A DNA stretch of 49,636 bases from Ceratorhiza oryzae-sativae. Lineage: Eukaryota > Basidiomycota > Agaricomycetes > Cantharellales > Ceratobasidiaceae. Under the pieces are notes generated by a model. It was given only the letters and a program-made list of their open reading frames with translations. It searched no databases and was not told where the DNA came from. The DNA lies in NCBI GenBank assembly GCA_030998015.1, contig JARWMV010000111.1, forward strand, positions 1 to 49,636. The letters are read 5' to 3'. A program made the translations under genes and the position numbers. Positions 10,221 to 19,889 of this stretch are shown piece by piece (position 1 is the stretch's first letter; each line of letters opens with the position of its first letter).

Positions 10221-11708
10221 GGAGGGGATTGTGTTAAATAATAAAGATGTTACTGAAGTATGAAGAGATTCCAAAATTACATTAGGAAATATACCAAAAA
10301 ATACTGTCGGAATCAAGAGAGAGATTAGTAACATAAATTCTCTTCTATCCAAGTCTATCACAGGAACTAGGTAAGGTGAGAATTTCCCATAAGAAATTCT
10401 ATTGTGGAACCAAATAGAATAACAAGCTGAAAGGACTATAGTTGTAGCACCAATTACACCAGCAAGCGCATTTCTTTCAAAAATACCAATTAAAGATAGA
10501 AACTCCCCTATGAAATTAACAGTTAAAGGAATTCCGGTATTTGCTATAGTAAAGATAAGAAAGAATACTACAAACAGAGGCATTGTTTGTGCTAATCCAC
10601 GATAGTAATTTATAATTCTTGTATGATATCTATTGTACAAGACACCACCTACTAGTATAAATAATGCTGGACTTACAAAACCATGTGCTAATGACAGCAC
10701 AATAGCTCCTTCGATACCAATTATAGTGTTAGAAAATAGACCTAAAATTATTACTGCCATGTGCGCAACAGATGAATACGCTACTAATACTTTAGTGTCG
10801 TGTTGGATTATTGTAGCTAGAGAAGCATAAACTAAAGTGATTATTGCAATAGTTTGAACTAAAGGACCAAAATAATTACTTGCATCAGGTAAAAATGGTA
10901 GTAGTATTCTCATAATTCCATACACAGGGAATTTAAGTATAATAGCAGCTAGTAAGATTGAAGCGGCTAAAGGAGCTTCACTGTGGGCTCTAGGTAGCCA
11001 AATATGGAACGGGTATAATGGAGTTTTTACAGCAAATGCTAAAAAGAACCCCAACCATAAATATTTTTGGCTTTCCAGACTTATGTTATTCATTGATAGA
11101 AGAGTAAAATCTGTAGAACCTACATTGTAATATATTAACATTATAGCCAATAACATGAATAGAGATCCAGCTAAAGTATAAAGGAATAATAAGAAAGACG
11201 CTCTGATTCTAGCCTCACCTGCTCCCCAAATTCCTACAATTAGGAATAAAGGAATTAATACACTTTCGAAGAAGATATAGAACAATAGAAGATCTAATAC
11301 CACGAAAACTGCTATTTGAAGAGTTTCTAATACTAAAAAAGCAATTAAGAAGTATTTTAATCCTACTTTAATATCATGCCAATTAGATAAGATACAAATA
11401 GGTGTAATAAAGGTTGTTAGAAGAACAAAATATAGGGAGATACCATCGATACCTAAGTGAAAATGGCAAAAACTAATTTGTGTGAATTCTTCTTGAAATT
11501 GGTAATGACTAACACTTGAATCAAATTGAGCCCACATTACCATTGAGATAATAAAATTAACTATAGATGTAAATAGAGCTAATTGTTTCATTCTGGCTTC
11601 AGAATTTAGGCCTAAATATCTAGCAAATGAAGAACCTTTTGCGTCAGTTGAAAAGGGTAAAAGGGCCGCAGCCCCCAGTAAAGGAATTATTAATAATAAT
11701 TGTAACAT
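10182..11708 (-). CDS. nad4: NADH dehydrogenase subunit 4, left copy
   Basis: Exact mirror of 19890-21416; the protein is identical over 508 residues. See the right copy for motifs. Both copies are intact, so either arm could supply NAD4. The left copy is read on the minus strand towards the window start and ends inside a family A element. Confidence 0.97.
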   Translation of the reverse strand: MLQLLLIIPLLGAAALLPFSTDAKGSSFARYLGLNSEARMKQLALFTSIVNFIISMVMWAQFDSSVSHYQFQEEFTQISFCHFHLGIDGISLYFVLLTTFITPICILSNWHDIKVGLKYFLIAFLVLETLQIAVFVVLDLLLFYIFFESVLIPLFLIVGIWGAGEARIRASFLLFLYTLAGSLFMLLAIMLIYYNVGSTDFTLLSMNNISLESQKYLWLGFFLAFAVKTPLYPFHIWLPRAHSEAPLAASILLAAIILKFPVYGIMRILLPFLPDASNYFGPLVQTIAIITLVYASLATIIQHDTKVLVAYSSVAHMAVIILGLFSNTIIGIEGAIVLSLAHGFVSPALFILVGGVLYNRYHTRIINYYRGLAQTMPLFVVFFLIFTIANTGIPLTVNFIGEFLSLIGIFERNALAGVIGATTIVLSACYSIWFHNRISYGKFSPYLVPVIDLDRREFMLLISLLIPTVFFGIFPNVILESLHTSVTSLLFNTIPSPPALEGILKIPS

Positions 11709-11875
11709 AGTTTTAATTTTTATATATTTTCGGCTTAAGCCGAAACAAAATATCTAAGGATTAAAATTTTATTTTTAAAGAAAAGAACAAGAAACAAATC
11801 TTGGGGGGGGTTGAAATTATGCAAAATTAAATGAAACAAACAAAAGATTTTTGAGTTTTAGATCGACTACAAACT

Positions 11876-12047
11876 CCGCGCGCGTTAGTTGCTGGTGGGA
11901 CTTGTCCCACCAACCAACGTGAGCAATCGCAACCGTTTGCGATTGCTAGTGCGCGGCATAATATCGATATTTAGCCGCCGGCTGAAAATGACGAACGGTC
12001 GTCATTTTCTACGAGGGAATCTTTAGGATTCCCTCTAACGCCGGCGG
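11876..12047 (-). mobile_element. Family A palindromic element
   Basis: 172 bp, full length, between nad4 and the HEG remnant at 12048-13814. The mirror copy at 19546-19722 has a 5-bp insertion. Confidence 0.9.
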
Positions 12048-13023
12048 GCGCATCATAGGGGGCAGTATGGGTCCTATTAAGCCCTGCCTGGGCAACTGCG
12101 CTTTAGCGCACGTCTTGGCAGGGGTAGATTGTAGAATCGCTAATTTTCTTTGTGGTATAACAATTCTATAACCACCATTTGAAGCTTTTTTTTTGTAACT
12201 CTCTAAATCCCATTTGTCATTTAAAACATTGATTAATAGTTCAACTTCTTTTATTGTAAAAGATTCTGTACAAAGAATGACTCTTTTAGTTGATTTATCA
12301 AAACTACCATCAGCGCAAATCCAATAGGCTAAAGACTTAGTTGTGAATAAGTCACCCCTCCGCGCTCTTTGATCGCCCGCAGGGCGGCCTAAGCGCGGAG
12401 GGCTCCACTAATCGATGATTTGCGAAGGCAAATCTACACCCTGCCTAGAGAACTGCGCTTTAGCGCACGTCTTGGCAGGGGTATCGATTAGCGGGGCTAT
12501 GTTAGTTGGAATGAATTTTTTACCCTCGAAATAAAACAAACTCCCGAGCGTAGATCGCGCCTTAGCGCGGCCCACGCTCGGGCAGCGCCTAACGATCGGG
12601 ATGATTTCCGTAGACCCCCAACAATTGACCCCCAATACGTTGGCCCGTAGGGCGTGCCTTACAGGCTTGGTAACGCATTGGGAGGCCATTGCATTATTGG
12701 GGGGCGGATGCCCCTCAAACAATGCAGCGTAGCTGCACATGTTTGGGGGGCAGTAGGGAAATCGACGCCCGATCGTTGGGGTCATAAAACTCGTTAAAAC
12801 AAGGTAAACTCCGCTCCCTGGATCTCTAGAGATCCAGGAGGCGGGGTATAAAATCTCATAGAACTATGTTTTTTTTCTTTTAAAGAAATAAAATTTGTCT
12901 TGGGGTTTGAACCACAATACTCTTTAAATAAATTCTCAGCGCTCTTTGATCGCCCGAAGGGCGGCCTAAGCGCTGAGAACTCTAAATACCCCGCCAATGT
13001 TCCATTGGCGGATTTGCGAAGGC

Positions 13024-13235
13024 CCGCGCGCGTTAGTTGCTGGTGGGACTTGTCCCACCAACCAACGTGAGCAATCGCAACCGTTTGCGATTGCTAGTGC
13101 GCGGCATAATATCGATATTTAGCCGCCGGCTGAAAATGACGAACGGTCGTCATTTTCTACGAGGGAATCTTTCGGTCCAGCAAGATTTATAAATTTATAA
13201 ATCTTGCGTGGAAGGATTCCCTCTAACGCCGGCGG
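13024..13235 (-). mobile_element. Family A element interrupted at a hairpin tip
   Basis: 212 bp: a family A copy with 40 additional bases in the loop of its GGGAATC/GATTCCC hairpin. The insert is itself a hairpin (AGCAAGATTTATAAA type) related to the ones near 1415, 6755, 24810, 30150 and 36230. The other full-length A copies provide the empty site. Confidence 0.9.
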
Positions 13236-13435
13236 TCTATTTGGGGTCTTGTAAATGGCCCTGCCTGGCAACTGCGCTTTAGCGCACGTCTTAGCAGGGC
13301 TTGAGTAAATAATCTTTGTGTATAGTACTTTGTTTAAACTGCAATCTAGCATTTCTAGAAGCTTTTTGTTTTTGAGCATAAAGGTCAACCAATAAAAGGC
13401 CCCGCGGCAGTACCCTGTCGTCAGCCCGCGCGCGT

Positions 13436-13607
13436 TAGTTGCTGGTGGGACTTGTCCCACCAACCAACGTGAGCAATCGCAACCGTTTGCGATTGCTAGT
13501 GCGCGGCATAATATCGATATTTAGCCGCCGGCTGAAAATGACGAACGGTCGTCATTTTCTACGAGGGAATCTTTAGGATTCCCTCTAACGCCGGCGGGCT
13601 GTAAATT
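13436..13607 (-). mobile_element. Family A palindromic element
   Basis: 172 bp, full length. It separates the nad4-like 5' piece (13614-13814) from the first LAGLIDADG motif of the split HEG. Confidence 0.9.
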
Positions 13608-13814
13608 CCGGGCTCACTGAAAAGGGGGTTTGCTCAGTTTTGGTAAACGGCTTGATGCTTTTTCATCACGCGGAGCAACAGGTACCCTTAACAGGCAAGT
13701 TAGCGGGTTGAATAGTTCACTAAAGTTAACTAAACCAAATCCAATTGGCTGAATATAAACGTCAATAATATAAACTGCTCCAATTAAAGGTACTATTAAT
13801 AATAATTGTAACAT

Positions 13815-14724
13815 AGTTGTAACTTGTATATATTTTCGGCTTAAGCCTAAACAAAATATCTTATGAGGATACTGGGCGGCTGTTTTCCTCTTCTGATCAA
13901 CTAAGATGACACAGAAGGGAATATGGTCAACCTTCCGGTCAACAGAGTTGACACGAGAAGGTGAAACATATTAAAGAAAAACTGGGTCTAAGGGCAGGAA
14001 AACCCTTAATATAAAAAAACTCATAATTTAAAGGAAAAAGAACAAGAAACAAATCTTGGTGGGAAGGGGTGGGTAGCCTAATTACTTAGCCTCAAGGCTA
14101 GGGCCGCCCAAAATGTTTAGAGACCTATCTTATATAGCATTACCCCGCTAATCGATACCCCTGCCAAGACGTGCGCTAAAGCGCAGTTCTCTAGGCAGGG
14201 TGTAGATTTGCCTTCGCAAATCATCGATTATTGGAGCCCTCCGCGCTTAGGCCGCCCTGCGGGCGATCAAAGAGCGCGGAGGGTAGATGGAATAATATTT
14301 TTTAATAACCCCAAGGATGCTTGTCTTCCGACAAGCATCCTTAGGAGTCCCCTGCCGCCTACGGCCGCTTTACCGATCTACCGGCAAAAATCCAAAGCGC
14401 CACCTGCCGGACAAGCCCCCCAATAAGGTAATGGCCCCCCCAATGCGTTGTAACGCATTGGGAGGCCATTGCCTTGTTGGGGGTCTCCTGCCTTGTTGGG
14501 GGTCTCCTTGTTGGGGGTCTACTGCCCCTCAAACATGTGCAGCTACGCTGCATTGTTTGAGGGGCATCCGAGCAGGTAACGCGAGGTTATACTTTGGTAT
14601 ACCTAGGGCAGGGGAGGCTTGTCAGGCTTGTACAATTGGTACACTTTTTTGGGGAATTCTAACCCCTATTTTTCCTGGAGAAATATAGGAGCCATTACCA
14701 TTTTTATTTATGGTACAATTTATA
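13815..14724. other. Duplicated nad4 leader and gene-free palindromes
   Basis: It begins with the minus-strand copy of the nad4-like leader and continues with a family C plus I plus B nested hairpin block (about 14146-14285) and family F hairpins (about 14415-14560). No further gene recognised. The mirror is 16869-17778. Confidence 0.55.
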
Positions 14725-14797
14725 TCGGACAGGTTCGATTCGAACGAACAAGATCTTACTCCCAAAGTAAGCAACAGGCCAATTTGTTTTCTATCCG
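14725..14797 (-). tRNA. tRNA-Pro (UGG)
   Basis: 73-nt cloverleaf with acceptor CGGATAG/CTGTCCG, discriminator A and T stem GTTCG/CGAAC. The anticodon stem CTTAC/GTAAG is perfect and encloses TTTGGGA, giving UGG. Confidence 0.9.
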
Positions 14798-15253
14798 TTT
14801 ATTTACTTTAGTACCCCAAAATGTTTCTGGGCAACCCCCTGTCGTGGCTTGTATTAATACATGCCACGACAGTATAAATCCTGAATAGTTTTTGGGTGAT
14901 TTATCATTTTTTTTGCTAGCCCCTTCGCGTTCATCTAAAAATTATGGGGTTCCTCAAATTTGATTATTTGTATAACAATATATTTAAGGGATTCCCATAA
15001 TTGTGGTAAGAGGGACCCCAGAACTTAAGGGTTTGCAGACAAATCAAACCCCCGCTTAGGGTCATCCAGCATTGTATTTATATATAAATACATGCTGTTG
15101 ACCCGAGGGGTTTGGTTATCGAGGCCGCGTTCGCGGCGAGGTATTGCGAGGTACCCTGGAACTTTAAGTTCCAGGGTACCTCGGAATCAGACGCCGCGCG
15201 CACGCCAGGGCCGCCTTGGCTTAAGCCAGGGCGTTCGCAGGCGTGCTCGGGTC
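14798..15253. other. Gene-free stretch ending in a family G element
   Basis: AT-rich spacer after tRNA-Pro, then a family G element (about 15048-15253) starting CCCCCGCTTAGGGTC in context TCAAA and running into a family A copy. No gene seen. The mirror is 16340-16795. Confidence 0.5.
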
Positions 15254-15425
15254 CCGCCGGCGTTAGAGGGAATCCTAAAGATTCCCTCGTAGAAAATGAC
15301 GACCGTTCGTCATTTTCAGCCGGCGGCTAAATATCGATATTATGCCGCGCACTAGCAATCGCAAACGGTTGCGATTGCTCACGTTGGTTGGTGGGACAAG
15401 TCCCACCAGCAACTAACGCGCGCGG
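15254..15425 (+). mobile_element. Family A palindromic element
   Basis: 172 bp, full length, immediately after the end of a family G element. Confidence 0.9.
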
Positions 15426-16167
15426 AAACATAACCCTCCGCCGATGGAGGATCGTGCTAGCACGATCGTAATCGGCGGATCCGTGGCATCCAGTCATGCT
15501 TGCAGCGCGCTATGCGGCTGCCCGCAAAACACTGTTTTACCGTCTCGTGTCAACATAGTTGACCGGCCGGTACTGTTTTACTACTCGTCGCGCTGGGACC
15601 ACCCGAATGGATAAATCACACCCCCGCTCTATCGGCTAAAATCTTAGGTGTAACCCAAGATTTCAGCCGCCCTGCCTAGAGAACTGCGCTTTAGCGCACG
15701 TCTTGGCAGGGGTAATAAAGCGGAGGGTCGACGACCCGTGGGTGTGGTTATCGAGGCCGCGTTCGCGGCGAGGTATCCGAGGTACCCTGGAACTTAAAGT
15801 TCCAGGGTACCTCGCAATACCTCGCCGCGAACGCGGCCTCGATAACCACACCCACGGGTCGTCGACCCTCCGCTTTATTACCCCTGCCAAGACGTGCGCT
15901 AAAGCGCAGTTCTCTAGGCAGGGCGGCTGAAATCTTGGGTTACACCTAAGATTTTAGCCGATAGAGCGGGGGTGTGATTTATCCATTCGGGTGGTCCCAG
16001 CGCGACGAGTAGTAAAACAGTACCGGCCGGTCAACTATGTTGACACGAGACGGTAAAACAGTGTTTTGCGGGCAGCCGCATAGCGCGCTGCAAGCATGAC
16101 TGGATGCCACGGATCCGCCGATTACGATCGTGCTAGCACGATCCTCCATCGGCGGAGGGTTATGTTT
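15426..16167. other. Gene-free palindrome core
   Basis: Both halves contain a hairpin with CGATCGTGCTAGCACGATCG symmetry, a single 23-bp unit, a family B hairpin and a GAGGCCGCG/CGCGGCCTC stem, converging on 15796. No gene. The reading frames on both strands are repeat translations. Confidence 0.7.
15781..15811. repeat. Hairpin at the exact centre of the inverted repeat
   Basis: A 31-bp hairpin with stem GGTACCCTGGAACTT forms the symmetry point of the whole 31.6-kb palindrome. The same hairpin recurs as part of family G elements (for example 371-400, 9380-9415, 39470-39500). Just left of it the sequence reads TATCCGAGG where the mirror would give TATTGCGAGG, so the centre is slightly imperfect. 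Confidence 0.85.
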
Positions 16168-16339
16168 CCGCGCGCGTTAGTTGCTGGTGGGACTTGTCCC
16201 ACCAACCAACGTGAGCAATCGCAACCGTTTGCGATTGCTAGTGCGCGGCATAATATCGATATTTAGCCGCCGGCTGAAAATGACGAACGGTCGTCATTTT
16301 CTACGAGGGAATCTTTAGGATTCCCTCTAACGCCGGCGG
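16168..16339 (-). mobile_element. Family A palindromic element
   Basis: Mirror of 15254-15425 on the right side of the palindrome centre. Confidence 0.9.
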
Positions 16340-16795
16340 GACCCGAGCACGCCTGCGAACGCCCTGGCTTAAGCCAAGGCGGCCCTGGCGTGCGCGCGGC
16401 GTCTGATTCCGAGGTACCCTGGAACTTAAAGTTCCAGGGTACCTCGCAATACCTCGCCGCGAACGCGGCCTCGATAACCAAACCCCTCGGGTCAACAGCA
16501 TGTATTTATATATAAATACAATGCTGGATGACCCTAAGCGGGGGTTTGATTTGTCTGCAAACCCTTAAGTTCTGGGGTCCCTCTTACCACAATTATGGGA
16601 ATCCCTTAAATATATTGTTATACAAATAATCAAATTTGAGGAACCCCATAATTTTTAGATGAACGCGAAGGGGCTAGCAAAAAAAATGATAAATCACCCA
16701 AAAACTATTCAGGATTTATACTGTCGTGGCATGTATTAATACAAGCCACGACAGGGGGTTGCCCAGAAACATTTTGGGGTACTAAAGTAAATAAA

Positions 16796-16868
16796 CGGAT
16801 AGAAAACAAATTGGCCTGTTGCTTACTTTGGGAGTAAGATCTTGTTCGTTCGAATCGAACCTGTCCGA
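16796..16868 (+). tRNA. tRNA-Pro (UGG), second copy
   Basis: Exact mirror of 14725-14797. A short hairpin with TGTCGTGGC stems (about 16722-16755) precedes it; similar hairpins occur near 38772 and 49378. Confidence 0.9.
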
Positions 16869-17985
16869 TATAAATTGTACCATAAATAAAAATGGTAATG
16901 GCTCCTATATTTCTCCAGGAAAAATAGGGGTTAGAATTCCCCAAAAAAGTGTACCAATTGTACAAGCCTGACAAGCCTCCCCTGCCCTAGGTATACCAAA
17001 GTATAACCTCGCGTTACCTGCTCGGATGCCCCTCAAACAATGCAGCGTAGCTGCACATGTTTGAGGGGCAGTAGACCCCCAACAAGGAGACCCCCAACAA
17101 GGCAGGAGACCCCCAACAAGGCAATGGCCTCCCAATGCGTTACAACGCATTGGGGGGGCCATTACCTTATTGGGGGGCTTGTCCGGCAGGTGGCGCTTTG
17201 GATTTTTGCCGGTAGATCGGTAAAGCGGCCGTAGGCGGCAGGGGACTCCTAAGGATGCTTGTCGGAAGACAAGCATCCTTGGGGTTATTAAAAAATATTA
17301 TTCCATCTACCCTCCGCGCTCTTTGATCGCCCGCAGGGCGGCCTAAGCGCGGAGGGCTCCAATAATCGATGATTTGCGAAGGCAAATCTACACCCTGCCT
17401 AGAGAACTGCGCTTTAGCGCACGTCTTGGCAGGGGTATCGATTAGCGGGGTAATGCTATATAAGATAGGTCTCTAAACATTTTGGGCGGCCCTAGCCTTG
17501 AGGCTAAGTAATTAGGCTACCCACCCCTTCCCACCAAGATTTGTTTCTTGTTCTTTTTCCTTTAAATTATGAGTTTTTTTATATTAAGGGTTTTCCTGCC
17601 CTTAGACCCAGTTTTTCTTTAATATGTTTCACCTTCTCGTGTCAACTCTGTTGACCGGAAGGTTGACCATATTCCCTTCTGTGTCATCTTAGTTGATCAG
17701 AAGAGGAAAACAGCCGCCCAGTATCCTCATAAGATATTTTGTTTAGGCTTAAGCCGAAAATATATACAAGTTACAACTATGTTACAATTATTATTAATAG
17801 TACCTTTAATTGGAGCAGTTTATATTATTGACGTTTATATTCAGCCAATTGGATTTGGTTTAGTTAACTTTAGTGAACTATTCAACCCGCTAACTTGCCT
17901 GTTAAGGGTACCTGTTGCTCCGCGTGATGAAAAAGCATCAAGCCGTTTACCAAAACTGAGCAAACCCCCTTTTCAGTGAGCCCGG

Positions 17986-18157
17986 AATTTACAGCCCGCC
18001 GGCGTTAGAGGGAATCCTAAAGATTCCCTCGTAGAAAATGACGACCGTTCGTCATTTTCAGCCGGCGGCTAAATATCGATATTATGCCGCGCACTAGCAA
18101 TCGCAAACGGTTGCGATTGCTCACGTTGGTTGGTGGGACAAGTCCCACCAGCAACTA
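17986..18157 (+). mobile_element. Family A palindromic element
   Basis: 172 bp, full length, inside the split HEG (mirror of 13436-13607). Confidence 0.9.
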
Positions 18158-18357
18158 ACGCGCGCGGGCTGACGACAGGGTACTGCCGCGGGGCCTTTTA
18201 TTGGTTGACCTTTATGCTCAAAAACAAAAAGCTTCTAGAAATGCTAGATTGCAGTTTAAACAAAGTACTATACACAAAGATTATTTACTCAAGCCCTGCT
18301 AAGACGTGCGCTAAAGCGCAGTTGCCAGGCAGGGCCATTTACAAGACCCCAAATAGA

Positions 18358-18569
18358 CCGCCGGCGTTAGAGGGAATCCTTCCACGCAAGATTTATAAAT
18401 TTATAAATCTTGCTGGACCGAAAGATTCCCTCGTAGAAAATGACGACCGTTCGTCATTTTCAGCCGGCGGCTAAATATCGATATTATGCCGCGCACTAGC
18501 AATCGCAAACGGTTGCGATTGCTCACGTTGGTTGGTGGGACAAGTCCCACCAGCAACTAACGCGCGCGG
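18358..18569 (+). mobile_element. Family A element interrupted at a hairpin tip
   Basis: Mirror of 13024-13235. The 40-bp inner hairpin sits in the GGGAATC/GATTCCC loop. Confidence 0.9.
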
Positions 18570-19097
18570 GCCTTCGCAAATCCGCCAATGGAACATTGGC
18601 GGGGTATTTAGAGTTCTCAGCGCTTAGGCCGCCCTTCGGGCGATCAAAGAGCGCTGAGAATTTATTTAAAGAGTATTGTGGTTCAAACCCCAAGACAAAT
18701 TTTATTTCTTTAAAAGAAAAAAAACATAGTTCTATGAGATTTTATACCCCGCCTCCTGGATCTCTAGAGATCCAGGGAGCGGAGTTTACCTTGTTTTAAC
18801 GAGTTTTATGACCCCAACGATCGGGCGTCGATTTCCCTACTGCCCCCCAAACATGTGCAGCTACGCTGCATTGTTTGAGGGGCATCCGCCCCCCAATAAT
18901 GCAATGGCCTCCCAATGCGTTACCAAGCCTGTAAGGCACGCCCTACGGGCCAACGTATTGGGGGTCAATTGTTGGGGGTCTACGGAAATCATCCCGATCG
19001 TTAGGCGCTGCCCGAGCGTGGGCCGCGCTAAGGCGCGATCTACGCTCGGGAGTTTGTTTTATTTCGAGGGTAAAAAATTCATTCCAACTAACATAGC

Positions 19098-19237
19098 CCC
19101 GCTAATCGATACCCCTGCCAAGACGTGCGCTAAAGCGCAGTTCTCTAGGCAGGGTGTAGATTTGCCTTCGCAAATCATCGATTAGTGGAGCCCTCCGCGC
19201 TTAGGCCGCCCTGCGGGCGATCAAAGAGCGCGGAGGG
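19098..19237 (+). mobile_element. Nested C-I-B palindromes inside a HEG
   Basis: Family I (CGATGATTTGCG/CGCAAATCATCG) contains family B (CCCTGCC/GGCAGGGG) at its centre and is joined to a family C hairpin (TCCGCGC/GCGCGGA). Simpler copies of I without B are at about 33541-33585, 38278-38320 and 38553-38588. The block splits the IPTNI and LAYW regions of the HEG. Confidence 0.85.
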
Positions 19238-19545
19238 GTGACTTATTCACAACTAAGTCTTTAGCCTATTGGATTTGCGCTGATGGTAGTTTTGATAAAT
19301 CAACTAAAAGAGTCATTCTTTGTACAGAATCTTTTACAATAAAAGAAGTTGAACTATTAATCAATGTTTTAAATGACAAATGGGATTTAGAGAGTTACAA
19401 AAAAAAAGCTTCAAATGGTGGTTATAGAATTGTTATACCACAAAGAAAATTAGCGATTCTACAATCTACCCCTGCCAAGACGTGCGCTAAAGCGCAGTTG
19501 CCCAGGCAGGGCTTAATAGGACCCATACTGCCCCCTATGATGCGC

Positions 19546-19722
19546 CCGCCGGCGTTAGAGGGAATCCTAAAGATTCCCTCGTAGAAAATGACGACCGTTC
19601 GTCATTTTCAGCTCGGCCGGCGGCTAAATATCGATATTATGCCGCGCACTAGCAATCGCAAACGGTTGCGATTGCTCACGTTGGTTGGTGGGACAAGTCC
19701 CACCAGCAACTAACGCGCGCGG
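19546..19722 (+). mobile_element. Family A element with 5-bp insertion
   Basis: 177 bp; identical in design to the others except for an additional CTCGG at about 19612-19616. It begins just after ATGATGCG at the C-terminal end of the split HEG and ends upstream of the nad4 leader. Confidence 0.9.
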
Positions 19723-19889
19723 AGTTTGTAGTCGATCTAAAACTCAAAAATCTTTTGTTTGTTTCATTTAATTTTGCATAATTTCAACCCCCCCCAAGAT
19801 TTGTTTCTTGTTCTTTTCTTTAAAAATAAAATTTTAATCCTTAGATATTTTGTTTCGGCTTAAGCCGAAAATATATAAAAATTAAAACT
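19723..19889 (+). promoter_or_regulatory. nad4 leader
   Basis: AT-rich leader with a small GGCTTAAGCC hairpin about 30 bp before the ATG. Blocks 19795-19816 and 19843-19889 are repeated upstream of the HEG fusion (17535-17556 and 17732-17778). This suggests that promoter or leader signals were duplicated with the first codons. No specific promoter motif can be assigned. Confidence 0.5.

Larger units (their letters stand above)
12048..13814 (-). pseudogene. nad4-linked LAGLIDADG endonuclease in pieces, left copy
   Basis: Mirror of 17779-19545; see that entry for piece-by-piece reading. It starts with a second copy of the nad4 leader and first codons. Confidence 0.8.
1..15796. repeat. Left arm of giant inverted repeat (continues beyond the window)
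   Basis: The reverse complement of this arm is found at 15797-31643. Features mirror with coordinate sums of 31593 (inner part), 31598 (middle) and 31644 (outer part); each step is one indel. The arm carries nad4, five tRNAs, three broken HEGs and eight full family A elements. At base 1 the match to the right arm is still running, so the true outer boundary is not in view. Seen directly; its molecular meaning (hairpin telomere, isomerising repeat or assembly fold-back) is inference. Confidence 0.95.
17779..19545 (+). pseudogene. nad4-linked LAGLIDADG homing endonuclease split into pieces by palindromes
   Basis: The 5' piece (17779-17979) copies the nad4 start (MLQLLLI-PLIGA) and then runs into endonuclease-type sequence containing YIQPIGF; it ends at TGA, which is Trp in the fungal mitochondrial code. 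Further pieces follow in order: 18198-18293 (LVDLYAQKQKASRNARLQFK then HKDYL), 18659-18747 (FKEYCGSNPKTNF), 18786-18812 (LPCFNEFYD), 19054-19095 (LFYFEGKKFIPTNI) and 19240-19467 (SLAYWICADGSFDKS, then FTIKEVELL). Order and spacing match one LAGLIDADG_2-type protein. The breaks are family A (two), B, a small GGATCTCTAGAGATCC hairpin, an F/E block and a C-I-B block. As DNA it cannot encode a continuous endonuclease. It is probably a dead HEG, unless the inserts are bypassed in RNA or translation. Confidence 0.82.
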
